Notes: generated by a model not told the origin, from the sequence alone. 64,000 nt of DNA from Lysobacterales bacterium (GCA_022844135.1 JALHMG010000021.1:26762-90761), one strand, 5' to 3'. Shown: positions 29,012 to 37,627, counted from the stretch's first letter. Made by a program: numbers and translations.

Positions 29012-30400
29012 ATGGTGGCCAATTCGGATGCATTGAACGAGCAGCGCTCGATTGGGCAGTCCGCTGGTACCGCTGCGCCCGGAATCGATCGTGACACAAC
29101 CGATCAGCGAATCGAGTTGAACGATGTGCCCTGCTTGATGCAGAGCGTGCTTTGTGATTCGACGCGAATGCCGCCGTTCGTTGGCCCGTGGTTTGAGGCA
29201 CTGACGTCGCGACTGCGCTCCAGCTTTCCTCAGCTCGCCGACGCGCATGCGCAGGCGGTTGTTGGTTGCTTCGTCAGCGCAGATCGAGGCCAAGTCGGCA
29301 AGTTGTTCCTGGCCATTCGCAAGGCAAGCGAACAAGTTAGACCAGCGGACGAATCGGCGCGTACCTGGGCACACCAACTGACGCTGCTCGCCGCAACGCG
29401 TTGCATCAAGCCCGATTGCTGGAACGCGTTCCAGCGCGCTTCGACCGCAACCGCGCGCAATGCATTGGTCGGCAAAGCGGCCACATCAAGCAAACTGATC
29501 GCTTGTATCGGCGTTGCCGGCTTGCTCGGTCAGGTAATCGAAATCGATGGCAATGGCATCGTCGCCTTGGATCATGTCGCGCCCGTTGTCGAGCTTCGGC
29601 AACGCTTGCTCGGGCAAATCTACGACCAGATTTGCACGGCGCCCAATCAACGTCGCGGCGATGCGAACGCACCGTTAACGTCGATTGAGGAGGGTCGCGT
29701 CCGAACGCACTTTCGAGACCTGCGCGACGACGGCAAGTTTGGCGCCATCGTTTTGCGTGTAGCCGAGTTGGATGCCATCGTGAGTCTGGACGTCGCTGCA
29801 GCGATCAATGCAACGGTCATCGAAGGCTCGCCGACGCACGCTGATTTTGTGCACGCTGATACGGGCTTTACCGTTGGCGAGCTGGAGGCGGAGTTGGAAC
29901 GGCTCCTTGGCATGGTGCCGGCTCAAGACGCAGGCGCGCACGTGGCGATCTCGCAACCGAAACGCGGGTGTCCCGATCACGAGTTCCACGTCTTCATCAG
30001 TTATGCGTCGGAAGACCGAACCTTCGTATCAGAGCTGCAGACGGCGCTCGAAGCTCGTGAGCTGCGCGTCTGGCGCGATCGTGGGCAGCTCACGCTCGGG
30101 GACAACCTCGTGGCAAAAGTAAATGAAGGATTGAGCCGATCGCGGTTCGCAGTGGTCGTGCTGAGTCGGTCATTCTTAGCCAAGAGTTGGCCCATGGCCG
30201 AATTGAACGCTCGCTTTTCGCAAGAAATGAACGAGCAACGCAAAAGTCTATTGCCGGTATTGCTGGACATCGACCATGCGTCCGTGTCGAAAAAGTTGCC
30301 GCTGTTATCGCCCAAGTTGACGATCGGCGCCGATGCAGGCACCGAACGCGTCGCAGCCGAAATCCAAGACGCCATTGATGCCGCTCGCCGAGAATTCTGA
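29012..30400 (+). CDS. TIR-domain effector protein
   Basis: A 462 aa protein with a C-terminal TIR domain at about residues 323-455. Its first strand is EFHVFISYASED, the next region LRVWRDRGQLTLGDNL corresponds to the BB loop, then VVVLSRSFLAKSWPMAEL, where E397 sits at the catalytic glutamate position of NAD-cleaving TIRs. The first 320 residues contain no domain I can name; they are mixed alpha/beta with PFVGPWFEALTSRLRSSFPQ and TSIEEGRVRTHFRDLRDDGK. Bacterial TIR effectors usually deplete NAD or make signalling nucleotides when a partner senses infection. Its stop overlaps the ATG of the MoxR gene (TGATG), which ties the two in one operon. AGGG lies just before the start. Confidence 0.85.
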   Translation: MVANSDALNEQRSIGQSAGTAAPGIDRDTTDQRIELNDVPCLMQSVLCDSTRMPPFVGPWFEALTSRLRSSFPQLADAHAQAVVGCFVSADRGQVGKLFLAIRKASEQVRPADESARTWAHQLTLLAATRCIKPDCWNAFQRASTATARNALVGKAATSSKLIACIGVAGLLGQVIEIDGNGIVALDHVAPVVELRQRLLGQIYDQICTAPNQRRGDANAPLTSIEEGRVRTHFRDLRDDGKFGAIVLRVAELDAIVSLDVAAAINATVIEGSPTHADFVHADTGFTVGELEAELERLLGMVPAQDAGAHVAISQPKRGCPDHEFHVFISYASEDRTFVSELQTALEARELRVWRDRGQLTLGDNLVAKVNEGLSRSRFAVVVLSRSFLAKSWPMAELNARFSQEMNEQRKSLLPVLLDIDHASVSKKLPLLSPKLTIGADAGTERVAAEIQDAIDAARREF

Positions 30401-31422
30401 TGCCATTGCCTACGCTGCCAGAACCGTTCCAGTACTTCGTCGACAACAGCCAGGCACCCACGCGGCTGGAGCAAGACGCGCGGTTTCCCCTTGCCTGGCA
30501 CCACTGGAGCGCAACGGAGCGTTCTGCGGTGCTGCAAGCCTGGGCCAGCGGTCGTCCGCTGCTGGTGCGTGGCGAGGCGGGGTGCGGCAAAAGTCAGATC
30601 GCGCGCGCGGTCGCTGCCGTGTTGGATGTGGGCTTGATCTCTGAGGTTATTCACCCACGGTTTGAGGCTTCCGACTTGCTGTATCGTGACGATCCGGTGG
30701 CGCGCCTTGCGCAAGCGCAAGTGATTTCCGCAGTGAAGTTGCCGAGCGACAAGCTTGATGAAGTGAAGCATTGGGTCAGCGAACAACTGGAGCCTGGCCA
30801 GTTTGTCAAACCGGGTCCCATCTGGCGTGCTGCCAAGACCAAGCCCAGCAGCGACAGGCCACAGTTATGGCCACGCGCCGTGGTGTTGATTGATGAAATC
30901 GACAAAGCCGATTCCGATGTGCCCAATGCGCTGCTCGATGTGCTCGGCAATCGCAGTTTCGAAGTGCCGGGATACAAGGAGCCGGTCAATCTGGGCCGCG
31001 AGCATGCGCCGCTGATCGTGGTCACCACCAACGAGGATCGCGAGCTGCCGCCAGCATTTCTGCGGCGCTGCGCGGTCCTGAATATGCGCCCTGACGATAA
31101 GGACGAAAACAAGTTCACAGCGTGGTTGCGTGATCGCGCCAACGTGCACGCAGACTTCGCACCGTGGAAAGGGCTGAGCAACGGGCCGCTCGATCGCGCG
31201 GCGAAACAAGTGTGGGACGATCGGGAGAAGGCAAAGGACGCCGGATTGGCGACGGTGGGACTGGCCGAATACCTGGACTTGCTCTACGGCGTCAGGCGCC
31301 TTGCCGGCGACGACATCGTTAAAGCCAACACTTTGCTCGACGAGCTGTCGCGGTTTGCATTGGTCAAACACCGCGAACAGGACCAGCAGCGTGAGCCGGT
31401 CAAGCATGACGACGCTGGCTGA
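30400..31422 (+). CDS. MoxR-type AAA+ ATPase of the conflict operon
   Basis: A 340 aa AAA+ ATPase. Walker A is LLVRGEAGCGKS (residues 54-65), Walker B AVVLIDEIDKAD near 160-171, sensor 1 IVVTTNEDRELPPAFLRRC, and a helical lid follows. The insert LEASDLLYRDDPVARL-like region (positions around 85-105) is typical of MoxR/YehL ATPases. MoxR proteins act with vWA partners as chaperone-like remodelers; in ternary vWA-MoxR conflict systems they are thought to hold the effector in check. It overlaps the TIR gene by one base and the vWA-FGE gene by 17 bp. Confidence 0.88.
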   Translation: MPLPTLPEPFQYFVDNSQAPTRLEQDARFPLAWHHWSATERSAVLQAWASGRPLLVRGEAGCGKSQIARAVAAVLDVGLISEVIHPRFEASDLLYRDDPVARLAQAQVISAVKLPSDKLDEVKHWVSEQLEPGQFVKPGPIWRAAKTKPSSDRPQLWPRAVVLIDEIDKADSDVPNALLDVLGNRSFEVPGYKEPVNLGREHAPLIVVTTNEDRELPPAFLRRCAVLNMRPDDKDENKFTAWLRDRANVHADFAPWKGLSNGPLDRAAKQVWDDREKAKDAGLATVGLAEYLDLLYGVRRLAGDDIVKANTLLDELSRFALVKHREQDQQREPVKHDDAG

Positions 31423-34189
31423 CGCAAACGTCGAGGCAGCGCCCGCGCGCGGCAACGTGAGCCGCGTCGACCTGTTGCACGCGCTCGCGTTGGCAAAGAT
31501 CGATTGGTTCGAGCTGCCGTCGGCTGGCGGCGCCGGTTTTCAGTGGCGTCCCGAGGTTCAAGAGCGTCGCTTTAGCGCAGGCGATTCGGTTGTCGATGTC
31601 TCGCCACAGCGCTTCATCGCCGAGACGACAGAACGGCCGCCACTGCAGATGCCGGACTGTTGGTCGGTGACCCAGATCGAAAACATCGATGCGGACGCCG
31701 AGCCGGCCGAGACGCTCACGCCGACGGCACCGGTGACGCCGTTGCCGCTGGCCACCCCACAACAGAGTCGCGAGGCGGCGCGGCAATTCATGACCAGCGG
31801 CGCGCGCGCTGCGTGGCCGCAATTGCGCGGCTCGCTGCAGCGCGCGTTGTGCCCGGCGCGAGTGGCCCGTCGCCGACCGGTCGACTGGTCGCGAGTATCC
31901 AGGCGCAGCGCAGAGTTGCGCCCCTTGTTGCCGTTGCCGCGCCGCCAGATGCGGCGCTGGCCGGCCAATCTGGTGCTCGCGCTGGATCGCAACAGCCCGT
32001 CGCTCGCGCCCTTTGTCGACGATATGGACTGGCTGGCGGATAAGTTATGCCGTCTGGTTGGCCATCGGGCGGTCGATGTACGCGTCTTGGGCAACGATCC
32101 GGCAGCGAGTTACGCCAAGTGGAGCCCGGATCAGATCCAACCTGCTGCGGGCCGCTGGCAGGCGCTGCACGGCGATGCGTTGGTGCTGATCAGCGATGTC
32201 GGACATGGCGCTAAACCGCGACAGCAACTGTTCGATGCGTGGTTGCGGCAACTGGCGCATGGCGGAACTGAGATCACCGTCCTGGGCCTGGGTCCGATAA
32301 CGCGCGCGAGTGTGCCCGCTGCTGCGCAACTGCAATCCTGGTTTGCTGGGCAAAAACCCACGGCTGAACAACGCGAGGTAGAGCAGTTGTTGAGCCTGGT
32401 CGCCGCCGTGGGTTTCGCCAGCGATGGACTGCTGCGAGCGCTGGCGCAAGTCGTGCGACCCGGCGCGCCGCCGCTCGATTTGATCTGGGCCGCGTGGAAT
32501 CACCCCGATGTTGTGGCTGGCCATCGACTGCTTTGGCTGGAGCCGTCCAAGTCTGCGCATTACGAGCGCGTCCTCTCGTGGTTGGATCTCGATCAACTGG
32601 TCGCGGCAGCCGAACGGATTCGGCAGTTGAATGCACAAGTCGATCAGAACACCCGCCACCTGAGCGCACTGCGTTTTGGGCAGTTGGCGCCACAAACACT
32701 GCAAGATCCGCACTGCGCGGCAGCCCACGCGGCAGCGGAGCGATACCTTACGCACGAGTTGCCGGTGCAACGGCAATCAAGCGAATCCGATCAGGCCACG
32801 TGGGAGCAGAAGATCAAGCGATTGATATCGCTTGCGCATCCACTTGTGCATCAGCGATATCGCCGATCGTTTGCGCGGCTGGCGCAGTTGAGCGAAGCCT
32901 GGCGCGGCGAAAGCAACGGCGATGCGGCCGAATGGAAGCTGATTCGCGCGGGCGATTCGTTGCGGTTGTTGCGCAACGATCAGCCGTGGTCGGGTGCAGT
33001 CCTGGCGGATGACATCAGGGCCGCGTCAAACTCGGTGGTGCGTATCCGACAGGGCGATGCGCTGCGTTGGCGCGGACTCGACGCAGCGGATGTCGAACTT
33101 TTCGATTTGTCTTCACCGTCAACTGACCTCGTATTGGAATTGGACTCGGTCCGCATCTGGCTATCGCGCACTCAAAGACCAAGCTGGGCGAATGGCTGGC
33201 GATATGACCGATCCGGAATTTGCGTTAAGTTTTTCTCTCCTTGGGGTAGCGAGGTCTCTTTGTCCTGGCCGAACCGGGAACGGAATGTAAGTTCGAGTTT
33301 CGGTTTCGACGAGTATGGCCTATACCTGGATCTTCGCATTGAAAAGGCAACCCAACGCCTGCGTTGGATCGAGCCTGGCGAATTTCTAATGGGTTCGCCC
33401 GACGATGAGATTGACCGGTTGCCCGGGGAAGGTCCGCAGCATCGCGTACAGATAAGTGAAGGGTTTTGGCTGGCCGATAGCGCGTGTACACAGGCCTTCT
33501 GGCGTGCCGTGGTGGGTGGTCGAAATCCTGGGCACTTCTCCGACGATATGCGGAAGCCCGTCGAACAAGTCAGTTGGGTCGATGTGCAGTTTTTTTTAAA
33601 GCGCTTGCAGCAACGCCTGCCGTCGGGCAGCGAGCCGGTGCTGCCCACCGAGGCGCAGTGGGAGTTCGCCTGCCGGGCCGGCACCCAAACGACGTTTAAT
33701 CTAGGTATGAACATCACTACCGATCAGGTGAATTACGACGGCAGCTACCCCTATGCGAACGCCGCCATGGGCGAGTGCCGTGGGCGCACAGTACCGGTAA
33801 AAAGCTTGCCACCTAATCGCTGGGGACTGTACGAGATGCATGGCAATGTCTGGGAGTGGTGCGCGTGTGACTTGCGCGCTTACGCAGAAAGCGGGTCAAG
33901 CGACGTTTCTGTTGACCCAATTGGATCGAAGGAGTTGAAGGCAAGTGACCTACGCGCCGTCCGCGGCGGCTCGTGGCGCTTCGGCGCACGCGCCGCGCGC
34001 TCCGCTTTCCGCAAGGCATACCAGCGCGACGTGCGCTACTCGACTCTGGGCTTTCGCTTTGCCCTTAAGTCGATGAGCCAGGGGCGCCCGGAGGGCGCAG
34101 TCAGCGGGCCAGAGCCGGCATCGAAGCGGCGGGACGCCGCTTCGACGCGTAAGCGAGGTCTTTTTGATTGGGCGCGCAAGAAACCATGA
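31406..34189 (+). CDS. vWA-like and FGE-fold fusion protein
   Basis: A 927 aa protein beginning at the ATG inside the end of the MoxR gene. Residues 1-185 are proline- and arginine-rich with no domain I recognise. About 188-310 looks like a von Willebrand A domain with a modified metal site: NLVLALDRNSPSLAPF (D194) and later DALVLISDVGHGAK. A mainly helical middle follows. Residues about 645-888 are a complete FGE/sulfatase-modifying-factor fold: RLRWIEPGEFLMGSP, PTEAQWEFACRAG, NRWGLYEMHGNVWEW, VRGGSWRFGARAARSAFR and LGFRFAL. The two catalytic cysteines expected after GGSW are F and A here, so it is probably a ligand-binding rather than oxidising domain. The tail 889-927 is basic and low complexity. 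Confidence 0.78.
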   Translation: MTTLADANVEAAPARGNVSRVDLLHALALAKIDWFELPSAGGAGFQWRPEVQERRFSAGDSVVDVSPQRFIAETTERPPLQMPDCWSVTQIENIDADAEPAETLTPTAPVTPLPLATPQQSREAARQFMTSGARAAWPQLRGSLQRALCPARVARRRPVDWSRVSRRSAELRPLLPLPRRQMRRWPANLVLALDRNSPSLAPFVDDMDWLADKLCRLVGHRAVDVRVLGNDPAASYAKWSPDQIQPAAGRWQALHGDALVLISDVGHGAKPRQQLFDAWLRQLAHGGTEITVLGLGPITRASVPAAAQLQSWFAGQKPTAEQREVEQLLSLVAAVGFASDGLLRALAQVVRPGAPPLDLIWAAWNHPDVVAGHRLLWLEPSKSAHYERVLSWLDLDQLVAAAERIRQLNAQVDQNTRHLSALRFGQLAPQTLQDPHCAAAHAAAERYLTHELPVQRQSSESDQATWEQKIKRLISLAHPLVHQRYRRSFARLAQLSEAWRGESNGDAAEWKLIRAGDSLRLLRNDQPWSGAVLADDIRAASNSVVRIRQGDALRWRGLDAADVELFDLSSPSTDLVLELDSVRIWLSRTQRPSWANGWRYDRSGICVKFFSPWGSEVSLSWPNRERNVSSSFGFDEYGLYLDLRIEKATQRLRWIEPGEFLMGSPDDEIDRLPGEGPQHRVQISEGFWLADSACTQAFWRAVVGGRNPGHFSDDMRKPVEQVSWVDVQFFLKRLQQRLPSGSEPVLPTEAQWEFACRAGTQTTFNLGMNITTDQVNYDGSYPYANAAMGECRGRTVPVKSLPPNRWGLYEMHGNVWEWCACDLRAYAESGSSDVSVDPIGSKELKASDLRAVRGGSWRFGARAARSAFRKAYQRDVRYSTLGFRFALKSMSQGRPEGAVSGPEPASKRRDAASTRKRGLFDWARKKP

Positions 34190-34268
34190 GCCAGCACTTC
34201 TCCCCGATCATGCCAGGAAGCGCAGCAGCGCAACGAACGCTCGCCGGATTGCACATTTTTGCGCGCTT

Positions 34269-35081
34269 ATGAATCCGCGCTTCCCACGGCTGTTTCCACC
34301 CATCTGGGCCGTCGCCTGGGGCGATGATCGTTTTGGACTTTGGGCGGAGCTGGAAATCGATGGGGTGGCCCAGCGTCTGCGCTGGATCGAGCCCGGTGAA
34401 TTCCTGATGGGCTCGCCGGAAACGGAGTTCATGCGTTTCGAAGACGAGAGCCCAGAGCATGCGGTTCGTATCACCTCTGGTTTTTGGTTGGCCGACACAA
34501 CTTGCACACAAGCGCTGTGGATGGCAGTGGTGGGCGGGACGAATCCGAGCCTTTTCTCCCAGGATCGAAAGAACCCGGTTGAACGAGTAAGTTGGGATGA
34601 CGCGCAAGGATTTCTTCGTCGACTTGGCGACCGTCTAATCGGTGCGGAGACGGCGTTACCGACTGAAGCTCAATGGGAGTACGCGTGCCGCGCCAGTACC
34701 AATACCGCTTTTGCCTTTGGCAATACGGTAACGAGCGATCAGGTGAACTTTGGGGACTTCCGCCACAGCGAGCCCGAGAATGGCGCCTACCGTCAGCGGA
34801 CTTTGCCCGTGAGGACTTTTGCCCCCAATCGCTGGGGATTGTTTGAGATGCACGGAAACGTGTGGGAGTGGTGTGCTGACGGTGATCGCAAATACGAATC
34901 CTCCAGAGGCGTCATAACGGACCCAATTGGTCTGACTGAGTTGGGCCCGGGCGCACATCGCGCCGTTCGCGGCGGCTCATGGGTTTTCGATGTCGACCAC
35001 GCGCGTTCAGCAAATCGCTTTTTTCGTCCCCGTGACTTCCGGCTTGAAGACCTGGGCTTTCGCTTCGCCTTGAGGTCCTGA
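34269..35081 (+). CDS. Stand-alone FGE-fold (SUMF1-like) protein
   Basis: A 270 aa protein made almost wholly of an FGE fold closely related to the C-terminal domain of the preceding protein: QRLRWIEPGEFLMGSPETE, TTCTQALWMAVVGG, PTEAQWEYACRA, NRWGLFEMHGNVWEWC and VRGGSWVFDVDHARSANR, ending LGFRFALRS. As in its neighbour, the catalytic cysteine positions after GGSW are not cysteine. The short lead WAVAWGDDRFGLWAELEI also matches the stretch before the neighbour's FGE domain, so one is a duplicate of the other. The ATG at 34269 fits this; the frame is open back to 34164 but that part is unlike the family. It lies 79 bp after the vWA-FGE gene and probably belongs to the same operon. Confidence 0.82.
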   Translation: MNPRFPRLFPPIWAVAWGDDRFGLWAELEIDGVAQRLRWIEPGEFLMGSPETEFMRFEDESPEHAVRITSGFWLADTTCTQALWMAVVGGTNPSLFSQDRKNPVERVSWDDAQGFLRRLGDRLIGAETALPTEAQWEYACRASTNTAFAFGNTVTSDQVNFGDFRHSEPENGAYRQRTLPVRTFAPNRWGLFEMHGNVWEWCADGDRKYESSRGVITDPIGLTELGPGAHRAVRGGSWVFDVDHARSANRFFRPRDFRLEDLGFRFALRS

Positions 35082-35087
35082 GCCCAG

Positions 35088-35145
35088 CGGCCCGGAGGGC
35101 CGTGCAGTTCAAGGCCGCCGGAGGCGGCTGCCGCCCGGAGGGCGG
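35088..35145. repeat. Three GGA-triloop hairpins after the FGE gene
   Basis: Three consecutive hairpins, each with a 6-bp GC stem and a GGA loop: CGGCCC-GGA-GGGCCG (35088-35102), GCCGCC-GGA-GGCGGC (35114-35128) and CCGCCC-GGA-GGGCGG (35131-35145). A fourth, GCGCCC-GGA-GGGCGC (34084-34098), lies at the same place behind the FGE domain of the preceding gene, inside its coding tail. They may terminate transcription (GCTTTTGCT follows) or mark duplicated gene ends. Confidence 0.7.
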
Positions 35146-35179
35146 TGCTTTTGCTGTTGACGCGCCGAGCGCGGGCGGA

Positions 35180-35404
35180 TCAATCCCTGCCCAACAATTG
35201 ATCGACGGTCACGCCGACGTCTTGCGCGATCTTGCGCAAGAGCACGGGTGAAATGTCTTGGCCGACATGAAACGGTACCGTGGTTGCCCGACCATCGACG
35301 TGCCGAAACTGTTTGTGCGAGCCTTTCTGACGGGCTTCCGTGAAGCCAAGTCGTTCAAGGCAGCGCACCACTTCTTGTGGTTTGAGTACCGGCAGGTGTC
35401 CCAT
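35180..35404 (-). CDS. hicA: HicA mRNA interferase toxin
   Basis: Toxin of a type II toxin-antitoxin pair; a double-stranded-RNA-binding-fold ribonuclease that cleaves mRNA. The 74 aa show LKPQEVVRCLERLGFTEARQ, the catalytic KGSHKQFRH (H30), TTVPFHVGQDISPVLLRKIA and a C-terminal VTVDQLLG. It starts 4 bp after the hicB stop on the same strand, in the hicB-hicA order. It is convergent with the FGE gene at the edge of the conflict island. Confidence 0.92.
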   Translation of the reverse strand: MGHLPVLKPQEVVRCLERLGFTEARQKGSHKQFRHVDGRATTVPFHVGQDISPVLLRKIAQDVGVTVDQLLGRD

Positions 35405-35408
35405 CGGC

Positions 35409-35618
35409 TCAGGCTACGGCCACTTGCTGTGTACCCACGAATTGGGCGTCCAACAATGGTTCGCCGTCCTCCAACAAAAGCGACACGACCTCTTGCAGGT
35501 TGCGGTTGAGTTCGTCCAAGGTCTTGCCTTGCGAGTGTGCGCCTGGGAAGCCGGGCACGTAGCCGACATACAAACCCGTGTCTGAGCACTTCTCGATCAC
35601 CGCTGTATACGTCTGCAT
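35409..35618 (-). CDS. hicB: HicB antitoxin
   Basis: A 69 aa HicB-fold antitoxin: YTAVIEKCSDTGLYVGYVPG and FPGAHSQGKTLDELNRNLQE are the family core. There is no C-terminal DNA-binding domain, so autoregulation may rely on another region or be absent. GGAGGG (35624-35629) precedes the ATG at 35618. The open frame extends far upstream, but the family N-terminus MQTYTAVIE fixes the start. Divergent from the GltD-like gene at 35843. Confidence 0.92.
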   Translation of the reverse strand: MQTYTAVIEKCSDTGLYVGYVPGFPGAHSQGKTLDELNRNLQEVVSLLLEDGEPLLDAQFVGTQQVAVA

Positions 35619-35842
35619 CAAAAGCCCTCCGCATAATTCGCTGCGCATTCCACTCGCGTCTGCAATGCGATTCTCTTGCAGCTCGACATTAGTGTACTGC
35701 ATGGCCCACTTCTGGCTCAGCCTCTCCAAATCGCAGCGACTGAGTATCGGAGCGGCCACACGGACAGATTCGCCCCGCTGGTATCTGCCCCGCCAATCTC
35801 GTACATTGCTCGCCGATGTCAGCGACGCAGGGAGGGCGGTCG

Positions 35843-37627
35843 ATGCAATCGACGGATGTGACTCAGCCGAACTACTTTCACAAGGTTGTCGATTGCCAGT
35901 GGGCGTGTCCTGCGCATACGCCGGTTCCCGAATACATACGCTTGATCGCAAGCGAGCGGTACGCGGACGCGTACATGGTGAACTGGAAATCGAATGTGTT
36001 TCCGGGGATTCTGGGGCGCACCTGCGATCGGCCGTGTGAGCCGGCGTGTCGTCGCGGTCGCGTTGAAGAGAGCGCGGGTCACGCGCCGGAGCCGGTGGCG
36101 ATTTGTCGGCTGAAACGCGTCGCGGCGGATTACAAGGGCGATATCTCGGCTCTGATGCCGCCGCTCGATGTGGCGCCCAACGGCAAGCGCATTGCGTGCG
36201 TGGGCGCGGGCCCTGCATCGTTAACCGTGGCGCGCGATCTGGCGCCGCTGGGCTACGAGATCACGGTGTTCGACAGCGAGGCGAAGGCGGGCGGATTTAT
36301 TCGCTCGCAGATACCGCGTTTTCGTCTGCCCGAGAGTGTGATCGATGAGGAAGTGGCGTACGCGACGCGCGGGCATGTGCACTTCAAAGCGGGGCAGCGC
36401 GTCGACTCGCTGCGCGCGTTGATCGACCAAGGATACGACGCGGTGTTTATCGGCTGCGGCGCGCCGCGTGGGCGCGATTTGCCGCTGCCGGGTCGCGCGG
36501 AAGCGAAAGCGAATATCCACCTCGGGATCGACTGGCTGGCGTCGGTGTCTTTTGGCCACATCACCGAGATTGGGCGGCGCGTCATTGTGCTCGGCGGTGG
36601 TAATACGGCGATGGACTGCTGCCGCTCGGCGCGACGTTTGGGTGGGCAGGAAGTCACCGTCGCGGTGCGTTCGGGTTTTGAGGAGATGAAGGCCAGCCCG
36701 TGGGAAAAAGAAGACGCAATCCACGAGGGCATCCCGATTCGCAATTTCCTCGTGCCGCTGGAATTTTTGCACGAGGATGGCCGTTTGATCGGCATGCGCT
36801 TTCAGCCGGTGAAACCGGAGATCGACGCGCGCGGGCAGCGGCAGTTGGTGCCCACGGGCGAGGGCGATGTGGTCATCGATTGCGATGATGTGTTGATCGC
36901 AGTTGGGCAAGAAAACGCCTTCCCCTGGATCGAGCGCGATCTGGGTTTGGAGTTCGATCGTTGGGGTCTGCCGGTGCTTGATGCGGCTACGCACCAATCG
37001 ACCTTGCCGAAGGTGTTCTTCGGTGGCGATGCGGCGTTCGGGCCGAAGAACATCATCTGGGCGGTGGCGCATGGCCACGAGGCGGCGATCAGCATCGATC
37101 GGTTTGTGCGCGGCGAAGCGCTGCTGCCGCGCCCGGCGCCGGGCACAACGCTCGTATCGCAGAAGATGGGCATCCACGAGTGGAGCTACGACAACGACAT
37201 CTCCAACGCCGCACGCAACAAAGTTCCGTGGGCGCCGAGTGAGATCACGCTCAACAACATCAAAGCCGAAGTCGAGTTGGGCTTCGATCCCAAACTCGCT
37301 TTCAAAGAAGCGCAGCGCTGTTTGAACTGCGATGTGCAAACCGTGTTCACGCTCAACAAGTGCATCGAATGCGATGCCTGCGTGGACATCTGCCCGATGG
37401 ATTGCATCACCTTCACCGCCAACGGCGAAGAGCCCGATCTGCGCACGCGCCTGACGGCGCCGGCGAAAAATCTGACGCAGGATTTGTACGTGGCGGACGG
37501 ATTGAAGACCGGCAGGGCGATGGTCAAGGACGAAGATCTGTGCTTGCACTGCGGGCTGTGCGCCGAACGTTGTCCGACCGGGGCTTGGGATATGCAGAAG
37601 TTTTTGTTGGAGATGGCGCATGCGTGA
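35843..37627 (+). CDS. GltD-like FAD/NAD(P) oxidoreductase with ferredoxin-type domain
   Basis: A 594 aa flavoprotein like the glutamate synthase small subunit, with an added C-terminal 2x[4Fe-4S] domain. The N-terminal cysteine region is CQWACPAHTPVPEYI and CDRPCEPACRRG. The FAD site is CVGAGPASLTVARDL, the NAD(P) site VIVLGGGNTAMDCCRSARRL, and FFGGDAAFGPKNIIWAVAHG is the second FAD motif. The two cluster motifs are CIECDACVDICPMDC and CLHCGLCAERCPTGA. It lies upstream of korA/korB-like genes on the same strand, so it probably passes electrons between the 2-oxoacid oxidoreductase and NAD(P). Start chosen at 35843 because GGAGGG lies 6 bases upstream; an ATG at 35816 is also open. Confidence 0.87.
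   Translation: MQSTDVTQPNYFHKVVDCQWACPAHTPVPEYIRLIASERYADAYMVNWKSNVFPGILGRTCDRPCEPACRRGRVEESAGHAPEPVAICRLKRVAADYKGDISALMPPLDVAPNGKRIACVGAGPASLTVARDLAPLGYEITVFDSEAKAGGFIRSQIPRFRLPESVIDEEVAYATRGHVHFKAGQRVDSLRALIDQGYDAVFIGCGAPRGRDLPLPGRAEAKANIHLGIDWLASVSFGHITEIGRRVIVLGGGNTAMDCCRSARRLGGQEVTVAVRSGFEEMKASPWEKEDAIHEGIPIRNFLVPLEFLHEDGRLIGMRFQPVKPEIDARGQRQLVPTGEGDVVIDCDDVLIAVGQENAFPWIERDLGLEFDRWGLPVLDAATHQSTLPKVFFGGDAAFGPKNIIWAVAHGHEAAISIDRFVRGEALLPRPAPGTTLVSQKMGIHEWSYDNDISNAARNKVPWAPSEITLNNIKAEVELGFDPKLAFKEAQRCLNCDVQTVFTLNKCIECDACVDICPMDCITFTANGEEPDLRTRLTAPAKNLTQDLYVADGLKTGRAMVKDEDLCLHCGLCAERCPTGAWDMQKFLLEMAHA

Noticed and set aside
34164..34268. 35-codon N-terminal extension of the second FGE protein
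   Set aside because: It is unlike the family and overlaps the end of the preceding gene; the ATG at 34269 gives a lead sequence matching the neighbouring FGE domain.
33960..35081. Diversity-generating retroelement with the FGE genes as targets
   Set aside because: No reverse transcriptase, no template repeat and no adenine-restricted differences between the two FGE ends in this window; kept only as a question tied to the hairpins.
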